Below are positions 8,326-16,958 of a stretch of DNA of 50,054 bases, one piece after another. The first letter of the stretch is position 1; each line of letters opens with the position of its first letter. A program made the translations under genes and the position numbers. The notes beneath the pieces were generated by a model. The model saw only the letters and a program-made list of their open reading frames with translations, did not search any database and had not been told where the DNA came from. The stretch is from Actinoplanes sp. TFC3. Its GTDB lineage: Bacteria; Actinomycetota; Actinomycetes; Mycobacteriales; Micromonosporaceae. The stretch spans positions 2,155,561-2,205,614 of the forward strand of contig NZ_LOJP01000001.1 of NCBI RefSeq assembly GCF_001553785.1, written 5' to 3'.

Positions 8326-9684
8326 ATGATCCCGCCGGTGGAGAAGTTACGGGCATTGCTGCGCATTCCCACTGTCTCCACGCGGGACCTTGCTGACTGG
8401 GACCACGCAGCCTTCGATGCCTTCCTCGACATGCTGCGCGAACAGTTCCCCCTGCTGCATGAACGCCTGCCACCGACCCGCATCGGCCGCCATGGCCTGC
8501 TCTTCCACTGGCCAGCACGATCCGCGACCCAGCCAGCCGACGAGGCCGGCTCGGCCGAAACAACAACCTCAGCGAAGCCCGTCGTCCTCATGGCGCACAT
8601 TGATGTCGTACCCGTGGAGGGGGCCTGGACCCACCCGCCCTTCGGCGCGGTGCTCGAGGACGGGGTGATTTGGGGGCGCGGCACCCTCGACTGCAAGGGC
8701 AGCCTGGTCGCCATCTGCCAGGCGGTGGAGGATCTGCTGACCGCCGACTATGTGCCCGCCCAGGACATCTGGCTCTCGTTCGGGTGCGATGAGGAGATCG
8801 CGGGGGAGGCGGCACCGCTGGCGGTGGAGGAGTTGCGCCGGCGTGGGGTGCGACCGTGGTTCGTGCTGGATGAGGGTGGCGCTGTGGCGTACGGCGTCCT
8901 GCCCGGTGTTTCGAAACCCATAGCGGCCATTGGCGTCACCGAGAAAGGGTTGACCTCGCTCGAACTGTCCGCGACCGGGCGGGGTGGGCACGCGTCGACC
9001 CCCGCCCGTAACGGGCCGACTGCGCGGCTGGCGCGGGCGGTCACCCGGTTGGATCGCACGTCGATGCCGGCTCGGATTCCGGAGGCCACCGTGGAGTTGT
9101 TCCGCCGCGCGGCTCCGCATGCTGCGCTTCCTTTGCGGTACGCCCTCAGTGCCGCCGCCACCTTCCGTCCCGCCCTCACCCGCCTGTTGCTGGCCGCCGG
9201 GCCGGAAGCTGCCGCGATGGTACGGACCACGTTCGCCATCACCACGTTGCGCGGATCGCCGGCGTTGAACGTCATTGCCTCCACGGCGACCGCAGGCGTC
9301 AACATTCGCATTCTGCTCGGCGACACCGTGGCCGGCGTACTCGCCCATGTACGCAAAGCGGTGAACGACAAGCAGGTCAGCATCCGCGTCGTCGAGCAGG
9401 GCGAGCCATCCCCGTCTTCTCCGCTCGACGACGCCTTCCAGTTGATCGAGGCAATCACCGCCGAGCATTTTCCCGAGGCGTTGACGTCGCCGTACGTGAT
9501 GATGGCCGCCACCGACGCCCGGCACTTCACCACCATCTGCGAGCGGGTCTACCGTTTCACCCCGTTCGTTATGACCCGGGCCCAGCGCGAGGCCATCCAC
9601 GCCCACGACGAGCACATCACCGTGGACGCCTTCCTCGCCGGCATCGGCTGGTACCGGACCCTCATCGAGAGGCTGCCGGCATGA
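8326..9684 (+). CDS. M20-family metallopeptidase (carboxypeptidase/deacylase-like)
   Basis: Di-zinc peptidase of the M20/M25/M40 clan, 452 residues, cytosolic (no signal peptide). Metal and catalytic motifs are visible: MAHIDVVPVEG, GRGTLDCKGSLVA (bridging Asp) and GCDEEIAGEAA (general base and ligand Glu). The dimerisation or lid region follows with the GRGGHASTP motif, and a late ligand His lies in ATDARHFTTIC. The overall form resembles the PM20D1/CPS1 branch, which hydrolyses N-acyl or dipeptide substrates; the substrate cannot be told. I chose the ATG at 8326 because GAAGAT ends 6 bases before it (leaderless). It converges on the AlkD-like gene. Confidence 0.88.
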   Translation: MIPPVEKLRALLRIPTVSTRDLADWDHAAFDAFLDMLREQFPLLHERLPPTRIGRHGLLFHWPARSATQPADEAGSAETTTSAKPVVLMAHIDVVPVEGAWTHPPFGAVLEDGVIWGRGTLDCKGSLVAICQAVEDLLTADYVPAQDIWLSFGCDEEIAGEAAPLAVEELRRRGVRPWFVLDEGGAVAYGVLPGVSKPIAAIGVTEKGLTSLELSATGRGGHASTPARNGPTARLARAVTRLDRTSMPARIPEATVELFRRAAPHAALPLRYALSAAATFRPALTRLLLAAGPEAAAMVRTTFAITTLRGSPALNVIASTATAGVNIRILLGDTVAGVLAHVRKAVNDKQVSIRVVEQGEPSPSSPLDDAFQLIEAITAEHFPEALTSPYVMMAATDARHFTTICERVYRFTPFVMTRAQREAIHAHDEHITVDAFLAGIGWYRTLIERLPA

Positions 9685-9705
9685 TCGATTCGAGAGAATG
9701 CCGGC
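9675..9705. terminator. Hairpin between convergent genes
   Basis: GCCGGCAT at 9675-9682 pairs with ATGCCGGC at 9698-9705 across a 15-base loop. It overlaps the stop codon of the peptidase gene and lies before the end of the opposing AlkD-like gene, so it may terminate one or both. No U-tract is present. Confidence 0.35.
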
Positions 9706-9742
9706 ATGCCACCATTCACGGCTCGGCGAGCGACTGCCTGCT

Positions 9743-10507
9743 CTACCTCTTCGGGCGCACCAGCGCTGCGAGCGTCGAAGGCGACGAGACGGTAGTGGCC
9801 GACCTGGGGAACTGGTCCTCACCAGAGAGGTGCTTCGCCGCCTCGCGGACCGACAACGGCGACAACTCCGAGCGGTGCGTAGCCAGGTAACTCCGTACCG
9901 CGTTGGGGTCGGTCCGCGCGTACTGCCGCAGCGCCCACCCAATCGCCTTGCGTACAAAGAAGTCCGGGTGCGCCGCCTGCCGGGTGCAGTAGCCGAACAG
10001 CCGGTCCCGATCAGTCTCCGCGCCGTAGTGCAGCTGGTGCAGTATGGCCGTACGGATAATCCAGAGGTTGTCGTCTTCCAGCCATTGATCCATGGTTGTC
10101 GTCAACGTCGGATGCCGGCGCACCAACGGCCCGACGACGCGTGCAGCCAGCGCATCAACGGTGTCCCACCAGGACTTGGTGGTGATCAGGGTGCGGGCCA
10201 CGGCAAGGAAGTCCGGCCCCGGCACCTTCACGTGTGTCCGCAACAGATCACACGCGAAGTACTGGTATTCGCGCTCGGGCAACTCCCAGCACGCCAGCGC
10301 AACGTCGCGGAGGTCATCCTCGCCGGGCTTCGGCACACCCGCCAGCATGCTGCGAGCCAGCGCCCGCTGCGTCGCGGCCGGAAACCCCAGAAAAGCAAAC
10401 TGATCCCGCATGTACGCAGCAGCGTGAACGGCCCGCTCAGGGTCACGAGCCGCGTCGTACGTCCGGACCAACCTCGGCACAACGCCGGCCGCCCACGTTC
10501 CGGTCAT
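9743..10507 (-). CDS. AlkD-like DNA alkylation repair protein
   Basis: HEAT-like-repeat DNA glycosylase family that excises N3- and N7-alkylpurines. The 254-residue protein has the family N-terminus (AAAYMRDQFAFLGFPAATQR), the tryptophan/aspartate region TKSWWDTVDALAARVVG that forms the DNA-binding cleft, and IGWALRQYARTDPNAVRSYL in the last repeats. The ATG at 10507 was chosen because GATGAT precedes it by 6 bases and homologous sequence starts just after; longer frames upstream run into the divergent acVLRF1 gene. Confidence 0.87.
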   Translation of the reverse strand: MTGTWAAGVVPRLVRTYDAARDPERAVHAAAYMRDQFAFLGFPAATQRALARSMLAGVPKPGEDDLRDVALACWELPEREYQYFACDLLRTHVKVPGPDFLAVARTLITTKSWWDTVDALAARVVGPLVRRHPTLTTTMDQWLEDDNLWIIRTAILHQLHYGAETDRDRLFGYCTRQAAHPDFFVRKAIGWALRQYARTDPNAVRSYLATHRSELSPLSVREAAKHLSGEDQFPRSATTVSSPSTLAALVRPKR

Positions 10508-10525
10508 GCCGCGATCATCCCACCG

Positions 10526-10537
10526 TAAGCTGACCCC
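10526..10537 (+). promoter_or_regulatory. -10-like element of acVLRF1 gene (leaderless)
   Basis: TAAGCT at 10526-10531, six bases, then ATG at 10538. The identical hexamer and spacing precede the DUF2630 gene at 30614. The opposing AlkD-like gene has GATGAT at 10514-10519 on the other strand, so the two divergent promoters are interleaved within 31 bases. Confidence 0.45.
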
Positions 10538-11187
10538 ATGAGCGCGCGACCCGCAGCCGGCGGCGGACGATGGGTCGACGTCGCCCCGGAACGCCTGCCA
10601 CGCTGGCTCGAAAACTTCGCCCCCCGCCACGGCGGCTGCACAACCCAAGGCTTGATCGTCACCGGTACGGACAAAGCAACCGCCGAGCTTTCCGCCCCAC
10701 CCGGCGCCCCCACCCCGTGCCCACCCCCGCCGACCTGCCCGAACTCACCACCGTCGCCACAGAACCCCGCCGCCTCGGCCTTCTGCTCGCCCGCAAGGGA
10801 GCCGTAGCCGTAGGAATCGCGGACGGCCCCGACCTTGTCACCTCCAAGGTCGACACCCACTACGTCCAGGGCCGAACCGCGGCAGGCGGCTGGTCCCAGC
10901 AACGCTTCGCCCGCCGCCGCGACAACCAAGCCAAGGCGGCAACCGCCGACGGCGCAGCCATTGCGGGCCGCATCCTGCTCCCCTCGGTACGGACGCTCGA
11001 CGCCCTGGTCACGGGCGGTGATCGGGCCGCCGTTGACGCGATCCTGGAAGTGCCTCAGCTTGCGCCCCTGCTGGCGCTGCGCCACGAGCGCTTCCTCGAC
11101 GTACCGGAACCGCGTCGAGCTGTGCTGGAAGAGGCCGTTACGCAGGCCCGCGCCATCCGCATCCTGATCCGCGACAGCCCGGCTTGA
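10538..11187 (+). pseudogene. acVLRF1-type peptidyl-tRNA hydrolase, frame broken
   Basis: Actinobacterial Vms1-like release factor 1, which cleaves peptidyl-tRNA on stalled large ribosomal subunits. The N-terminus (GGGRWVDVAPERLPRWLENF ... TAELSAPPGA) is read from the ATG at 10538. The rest, including the catalytic GGWSQQRFARRR loop, VTGGDRAAVDAIL and RFLDVPEP, is read in the -1 frame to 11187. The switch must fall at about 10700-10735, in a run of C-rich triplets, and needs one missing base. The parts on both sides are well preserved, so the lesion is recent, a sequencing error, or less likely programmed slippage. In the second frame alone a 205-codon protein from 10570 is open, but its first 45 residues are not family-like. 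Confidence 0.78.
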
Positions 11188-11235
11188 GGCGCGCGCCGCA
11201 GCCGCGTACCCGAACCCCGCGATAAAGTCGCGATC

Positions 11236-11928
11236 ATGGGTGTGGTTGCCGAGCTGATCCTGATCCGACACGGCCAGAGCGCCTCCAACGTGGCGTTCCC
11301 CCGGGCGGATGCCGCCGGCCTGGCCGATTCCGGGCTGACCGGCCGTGACACCGACGTCGAACTCACCGAGGTAGGCGTCGAGCAGGCCCAGGCGGTCGGC
11401 CAGTGGCTGGCCGGCCTGCCCACCGACCTCATTCCGCAGGTGGTGATCACATCCCCGTACCTGCGAGCGAGGGAGACCTGGCGCATCGCGGCGGAGACTT
11501 CCGGGCTGTCGTTTCCTTCTCCGCAGACCGATGACCGGCTGGTCGACCGGCTGCTCGGAGACCTGGAGATGATGACCCGCGCCGCGATCGCCGAGCGTTT
11601 TCCGGGTGAGCCTGAACGGCTGCAAGAGGCGGGTCCGTGGCACTACCAGCCGCCGAACGGGGAAACGTTCGCTGACATCGCCGTACGGTTGCAGTCGTTC
11701 CTGGATGATCTGAACCGCGCTCATGCGGGCGAGCGGGTCGTGGTGGTTGCGCATGATGCCGTGGTGATGATGATGCGGTACGTGGTGGAGCACCTGGATT
11801 GGCCCGGTATTCAAGCCGTCGCCGCGCAGGGTGGCGTGCCGAACGCGTCGATCACCCGGTTCGACGGGCGCTCGGGCGAACTCGTGCTCGACACGTACAC
11901 CTCGGTCAAGCATCTGTCAGAGCATTAG
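11236..11928 (+). CDS. Histidine phosphatase family protein
   Basis: Phosphoglycerate-mutase-like phosphatase, 230 residues. The phosphorylated histidine lies in LILIRHGQSASN, the second catalytic His in VVVVAHDAVVMMM, and the conserved Glu/Arg region in SPYLRARETW. Substrate unknown; the family includes sugar-phosphate and nucleotide phosphatases. TAAAGT ends 7 bases before the ATG, suggesting a leaderless mRNA. The 3' end overlaps the opposing LysE gene by 12 bases. Confidence 0.9.
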   Translation: MGVVAELILIRHGQSASNVAFPRADAAGLADSGLTGRDTDVELTEVGVEQAQAVGQWLAGLPTDLIPQVVITSPYLRARETWRIAAETSGLSFPSPQTDDRLVDRLLGDLEMMTRAAIAERFPGEPERLQEAGPWHYQPPNGETFADIAVRLQSFLDDLNRAHAGERVVVVAHDAVVMMMRYVVEHLDWPGIQAVAAQGGVPNASITRFDGRSGELVLDTYTSVKHLSEH

Positions 11929-12510
11929 GCCCACAGCCAGCGCCACGATCACCGCGCTGGAACCCAGGGCGGTGATCATCTTGGCCTTCGGGCTGGTCAG
12001 GTACCGGCCGGCCAGGGCGCCGCTGGCTGCGATGACCAGTTGCCAGCTTGCCGACGCCAGGAACGCGCCCACCACGAACCACAGCCCGCCACCTTCGCCG
12101 CCCCGGCCGAGCACCAGGGCAGCGAAGTACGCGATGGTCGCGGGGTTGAGCAAAGTCAATCCGAGAACGCCGAGGTACGCCCCCAGCGGCGTAGTCCGGC
12201 CAAGTCGCCGATCCACCGAAGCAGCCGAGCGCGCCGACCAGGCGATCCGCGCGGCCATCACCATGAGGACCGCAGCTCCGGCCCAGCGCAGGGGAGTGGC
12301 AACCGGCTCGATCACCCCGGCAATCGCCGCGCCCCCGAGGACAGCGAGCGCGGCATACACCAGGTCAGCGGTCGCGGCCCCCATCCCGGCGGCCGCGCCT
12401 ACCCACAACGATTCCCGAGCGCTGAGCCCGGCGATGAGCACCGCGATGGGCCCGACCGGCAGGGCAACCCCATAACCGGCGACCACCCCCGACACCAGAG
12501 CCGAGATCAT
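11917..12510 (-). CDS. LysE/RhtB-family exporter
   Basis: Inner-membrane exporter of amino acids or related small metabolites, 197 residues with about six helices. The N-terminal helix has the family pattern GYGVALPVGPIAVLIAGLSA, and the central loop-helix LGLTLLNPATIAYFAALVLG carries the conserved NP. Substrate cannot be predicted. It converges on the phosphatase gene, with overlapping 3' ends. Confidence 0.9.
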   Translation of the reverse strand: MISALVSGVVAGYGVALPVGPIAVLIAGLSARESLWVGAAAGMGAATADLVYAALAVLGGAAIAGVIEPVATPLRWAGAAVLMVMAARIAWSARSAASVDRRLGRTTPLGAYLGVLGLTLLNPATIAYFAALVLGRGGEGGGLWFVVGAFLASASWQLVIAASGALAGRYLTSPKAKMITALGSSAVIVALAVGLML

Positions 12511-12667
12511 GACACTGGTACGGACACCGCCCGGTCATCAAGCACCGGCTGCTGCCCCGCGCCCCACCCAGTGACGACGCGACCAGAACCCCGGAGTTTC
12601 CCCAGCCCAAGCATGCCGTCATCGTGTCGGCGTGCCGCCGCGCCCGCCACCGCTTTTTTCAACCGCC

Positions 12668-13558
12668 CTACGAAACCGCCCCGGCCGCGAAGGTGTCACA
12701 GTTCTGCGGGTTGCCGCTGTTGTAGCCCTCGCTGAACCACTTCTGGCGCTGCGCGCTCGTGCCATGGGTGAATTCCGCCGGGTTGACAGTGCCGCCGGAC
12801 TTCTTCTGCAGGGTGTCGTCGCCGATCTGACCGGCCGTCTGGATGCCCTGCTGGATGTCCTCGGTGGTGATGCTGGTGAAGATCTTCTGGCCGCTGCCAT
12901 CGTCGGTGCCGGTGGCGTTCTTGGCCCAGGCGCCCGCGTAGCAGTCCGCCTGCAGCTCGACCTTCACCGACGTCTGGTTGTTCTGCGCGTTGACCTTGCC
13001 GGCCAGGTCCTGGATGTGGTGCCCGTACTCGTGGGCCAGCACGTAGGGCTGGGCGAACTCGCCCGGCGCGCCAAGCTGCTGCGACAGCACCTGGTAGAAG
13101 GTCAGATCGATGTAGACCTTGTCGTCGGCGGGGCAGTAGAACGGCCCAACGCCGGAGTCCGCGGCGCCGCAACCCGTGTTCACCCGGTTGGAGAAGAACT
13201 CGGTCGTCGAGGGCTCGTACTGGCCCTTGAAGTATTGCGGGTACGCGTCCTTCCAGTAGTCCTGGATCGAGTTCACGTAGAGCGCGTTGCGGCATTCCAG
13301 CTTGTCGAGCTTGCCGGCCTGCGAGCACTGCTGGGCCAGCGTCTTGTTGTCGCCAGTCTGCGTCGAGCCGCCGCCGCCCCCCAGGTTGTTGATCCCGAAG
13401 TAGCCGCCAACCAGCGCGATAAGCACCGTGACGATGATCCCCGTCAGGCCGCCGCCACCGATCGGCAATCCGCCGATCCCGCCGCCACCGCCGCCACCCG
13501 AGGAACGCTCGTCGTCGATCTGGCTGGTGTCGATCCGTGCGTTCTCGTTAAGTTCCAT
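12668..13558 (-). CDS. Membrane-anchored neutral zinc metallopeptidase (YpfJ/KPN_02809 family)
   Basis: 296-residue predicted zinc metallopeptidase. A Gly-rich cytoplasmic N-terminus is followed by one membrane helix (about residues 38-58, TGIIVTVLIALVGGYFGI) and an extracytoplasmic domain with the zincin motif HEYGHH and downstream Glu in QADCYAGAWA. Several cysteines (QQCSQ, LECRN, NTGCG, PFYCPAD, QNCDT) suggest disulfides, consistent with an external location. The role of this widespread family is not known. The 157 bases between its stop and the LysE start hold nothing I can identify. Confidence 0.9.
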   Translation of the reverse strand: MELNENARIDTSQIDDERSSGGGGGGGIGGLPIGGGGLTGIIVTVLIALVGGYFGINNLGGGGGSTQTGDNKTLAQQCSQAGKLDKLECRNALYVNSIQDYWKDAYPQYFKGQYEPSTTEFFSNRVNTGCGAADSGVGPFYCPADDKVYIDLTFYQVLSQQLGAPGEFAQPYVLAHEYGHHIQDLAGKVNAQNNQTSVKVELQADCYAGAWAKNATGTDDGSGQKIFTSITTEDIQQGIQTAGQIGDDTLQKKSGGTVNPAEFTHGTSAQRQKWFSEGYNSGNPQNCDTFAAGAVS

Positions 13559-13639
13559 CCAGTCCCCCCGGGCGTGTGTGCGGCGATTACCCGATGATCT
13601 TGCGACTTAATCGGGTGGGAGGTGTCCTGAGGCGCCCGG

Positions 13640-13651
13640 TACAATTGGCGC
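13640..13651 (+). promoter_or_regulatory. -10 element of the ABC-F leader transcript
   Basis: TACAAT at 13640-13645, six bases, then the GTG of a 6-codon leader ORF at 13652. The -10 is near consensus; no good -35 is visible at the right distance. Transcription would begin on or next to the leader start codon, leaving a ~110-base 5' leader before the ABC-F gene. Confidence 0.6.
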
Positions 13652-13672
13652 GTGCTGCTCTGCGAAGGCTGA
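13652..13672 (+). CDS. Six-codon leader peptide (V/M-L-L-C-E-G)
   Basis: GTG CTG CTC TGC GAA GGC TGA, placed exactly at the predicted transcription start, 9 bases before the first arm of a strong hairpin. Position, tiny size and the downstream alternative structures make it a candidate sensor peptide for ribosome-mediated attenuation of the ABC-F gene. There is no independent proof that it is translated. Confidence 0.4.
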   Translation: MLLCEG

Positions 13673-13680
13673 CCTGCCCC

Positions 13681-13733
13681 GCCCCGCCTGGCTCAACCAC
13701 CTGCCAGACGGGGCTTCCGTGTGCCTGAGCCAG
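13681..13733 (+). promoter_or_regulatory. Candidate attenuator with two exclusive hairpins
   Basis: Structure A: GCCCCG (13681-13686) plus CTGGC (13688-13692) pair with GCCAG (13703-13707) plus CGGGGC (13709-13714), 11 bp with one mismatch. Structure B: CTGGCTCA (13688-13695) pairs perfectly with TGAGCCAG (13726-13733). The two share 13688-13692 and cannot form together. A ribosome held on the upstream 6-codon ORF would cover the base of A and favour B. This is the logic used by antibiotic-inducible ABC-F genes. There is no U-tract after A, so control could be transcriptional or translational. Confidence 0.55.
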
Positions 13734-13761
13734 CGTTCCTCCCGAGAGCGAGAAACTTTCC

Positions 13762-15366
<1,605 letters not shown>

Positions 15367-15867
15367 GGTCCGCAGGGCCGGTCAGCGGGCGAGATCCAGA
15401 ATCATCGACATCGTCAGTTGTCAACTGGTGCCCACACAGACAGTGCGACTTCTGCCCGGCACTGGTCACTGAGCTACTGGGATCGGGCGTATGGCCAGCG
15501 GTGCCGGATGCCCGATCGGGCATTTGACCGAGCCCCGCCGTAGGGATCCGGTGCACGCTGAGTGACATCGTTGTCGGCGTTTCCGTTAGATGATGTTTGT
15601 GCAGGTCATCCGCCCGTGATCCACGACCGATCCGGGGGAATTCACCGATCGGGTGAGCGCTCACATATCGTTGTCCTCGATGGCTTATTGCGCCCGATCG
15701 GACTCGTCCGGCAACTGTCTGACATTGATGGCAGTGGTCATCGTCGGGTTCCTGACACCGATAAACGGGCACGTCTACTAAGCCGGGATGCCTAGCGCAT
15801 GATCGTTGAAGGCGGTCTAATAGGTGTGACCGTATCGAACCGCACAGGTGGGACGTGAGGATTCAAC
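15367..15867. other. 501-base intergenic region with a 16-bp palindrome
   Basis: No plausible gene is seen on either strand. The only clear feature is the perfect palindrome ATGCCCGATCGGGCAT at 15508-15523, with no loop, more like a dimeric-protein operator than a terminator. GATCGGG or CGATCGG also recurs nearby (15481, 15651, 15695). A weak -10-like TAATAG lies near 15822 ahead of the small HTH gene. Confidence 0.4.
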
Positions 15868-16095
15868 ATGGCAGCCACAGGCACAGCCACGAGCACTGAG
15901 AAGGGTCGTCGAATCGTCGGAAGCGAGCGGCAGACGCTCGCCAAGGACCTGGTGAAGCGTTACACCTCCGGAGAGAGCATTCGCGCGCTTGCCGCATCGA
16001 CCGGACGGTCGTACGGATTTGTGCACCGGGTGCTCACCGAGTCGGGCGTTCAGCTCCGGCAGCGGGGCGGTGCCCGCCGCCGTAAGAAGGCGTGA
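15868..16095 (+). CDS. Small helix-turn-helix protein
   Basis: A 75-residue basic protein. A disordered Thr/Ala/Ser-rich N-terminus precedes a helix-turn-helix (LVKRYTSGESIRALAASTGR, then SYGFVHRVLTESGV) and a poly-basic tail RRRKKA. This form is conserved in actinobacteria beside an ABC-F gene and an enoyl-CoA hydratase, as with Rv1473A in M. tuberculosis (recalled, not checked). Its targets are unknown. The purine-rich GTGAGGA 5-11 bases ahead supports the ATG. Its stop overlaps the GTG of the next gene. Confidence 0.85.
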   Translation: MAATGTATSTEKGRRIVGSERQTLAKDLVKRYTSGESIRALAASTGRSYGFVHRVLTESGVQLRQRGGARRRKKA

Positions 16096-16871
16096 CGACC
16101 AGCGCAGCCTCCACATTCGAGGCCGGTGTCCGGTACGCGCAGGACGGGCCGGTAGCGTCGGTGACGTTGAGCCGGCCCGACGTCCTCAATGCGCAGACAC
16201 CGGCCATGTGGGCAGAGCTGGGCAACATTTCGCGGAAATTGCCGGGCGACGTACGAGTCGTCATTGTCCGCGGTGCGGGACGCGCTTTTTCCGCCGGACT
16301 CGACTTGTCGGTGGCACGCGGCGATGGCGATTCCTCGTTGTCTCAACTAGCGCGGTTGCCGGAGCCGGAGTGCGCGGAACGCATTGCGTCGTTCCAGGAT
16401 GCATTCACGTGGTTACGCCGGCCCTCTCTCATCACCATCGCCGCGGTGCACGGACACGCGATCGGCGCCGGTTTTCAACTCGCACTGAACTGCGACCTGA
16501 GAGTGCTCACCGATGACGCAAAGTTCTCGATGGCCGAAGTAACTCTTGGATTGGTACCCGATCTCGGCGGCACGAAACGGCTGACCGATCTCGTCGGAGC
16601 CTCCCGAGCCCTGGAGATCTGCCTCACCGGGCGCCGCGTGGCCGCCGACGAGGCCGAGCGGATCGGACTGGCCACCGCGGTGGTGGCCCCGGGCGACCTG
16701 GACGCCGCCGTGCACGACCTCACCGCCGCCGTACTGGCTGCCCCCGCCGGTGCCGCCGCCGAAATCAAGGCCCTGCTGGCCGGTGCGGCCACCCGCACCT
16801 ACGAGCAGCAGGACCGAGCCGAACGCGAGGCGCAGACCCGGCGCCTGCGCGATCTGGCCGGCCTCGAATAA
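16092..16871 (+). CDS. Enoyl-CoA hydratase/isomerase family protein
   Basis: Crotonase-fold protein, 259 residues, acting on acyl-CoA thioesters. The first oxyanion-hole region GAGRAFSAGLDLS and the second HGHAIGAGFQLALNCDLR are present. The Glu that would polarise water lies in the stretch MAEVTLGLVPDLGGTKRL. The pairing with the small HTH gene (GTGA overlap) and ABC-F gene matches the EchA12 neighbourhood of mycobacteria. The metabolic substrate cannot be inferred. Confidence 0.9.
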   Translation: MTTSAASTFEAGVRYAQDGPVASVTLSRPDVLNAQTPAMWAELGNISRKLPGDVRVVIVRGAGRAFSAGLDLSVARGDGDSSLSQLARLPEPECAERIASFQDAFTWLRRPSLITIAAVHGHAIGAGFQLALNCDLRVLTDDAKFSMAEVTLGLVPDLGGTKRLTDLVGASRALEICLTGRRVAADEAERIGLATAVVAPGDLDAAVHDLTAAVLAAPAGAAAEIKALLAGAATRTYEQQDRAEREAQTRRLRDLAGLE

Positions 16872-16880
16872 AGGAACAAC

Positions 16881-16945
16881 CCGCAGCGCGGAAAAGTTGT
16901 CATACCCGGCGGGCACACTGATGCCCGCCGAGTTCGACGCTGCGG
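16881..16945 (+). promoter_or_regulatory. Nested stem-loop before the ABC exporter gene
   Basis: An outer 8-bp stem (CCGCAGCG 16881-16888 with CGCTGCGG 16938-16945) encloses an inner perfect 9-bp stem (16907-16915 with 16922-16930). The outer arm abuts and overlaps by one base the G-rich ribosome-binding region at 16945-16950 ahead of the ATG at 16959. It may terminate the upstream operon or modulate translation of the exporter. Confidence 0.45.
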
Positions 16946-16958
16946 GGGAGATGAACGC

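Noticed and set aside
12600..12667. T-run at about 12653-12658 as a terminator
   Set aside because: No stem precedes it on the + strand, and it does not follow a + strand gene; on the minus strand it gives an A-run.
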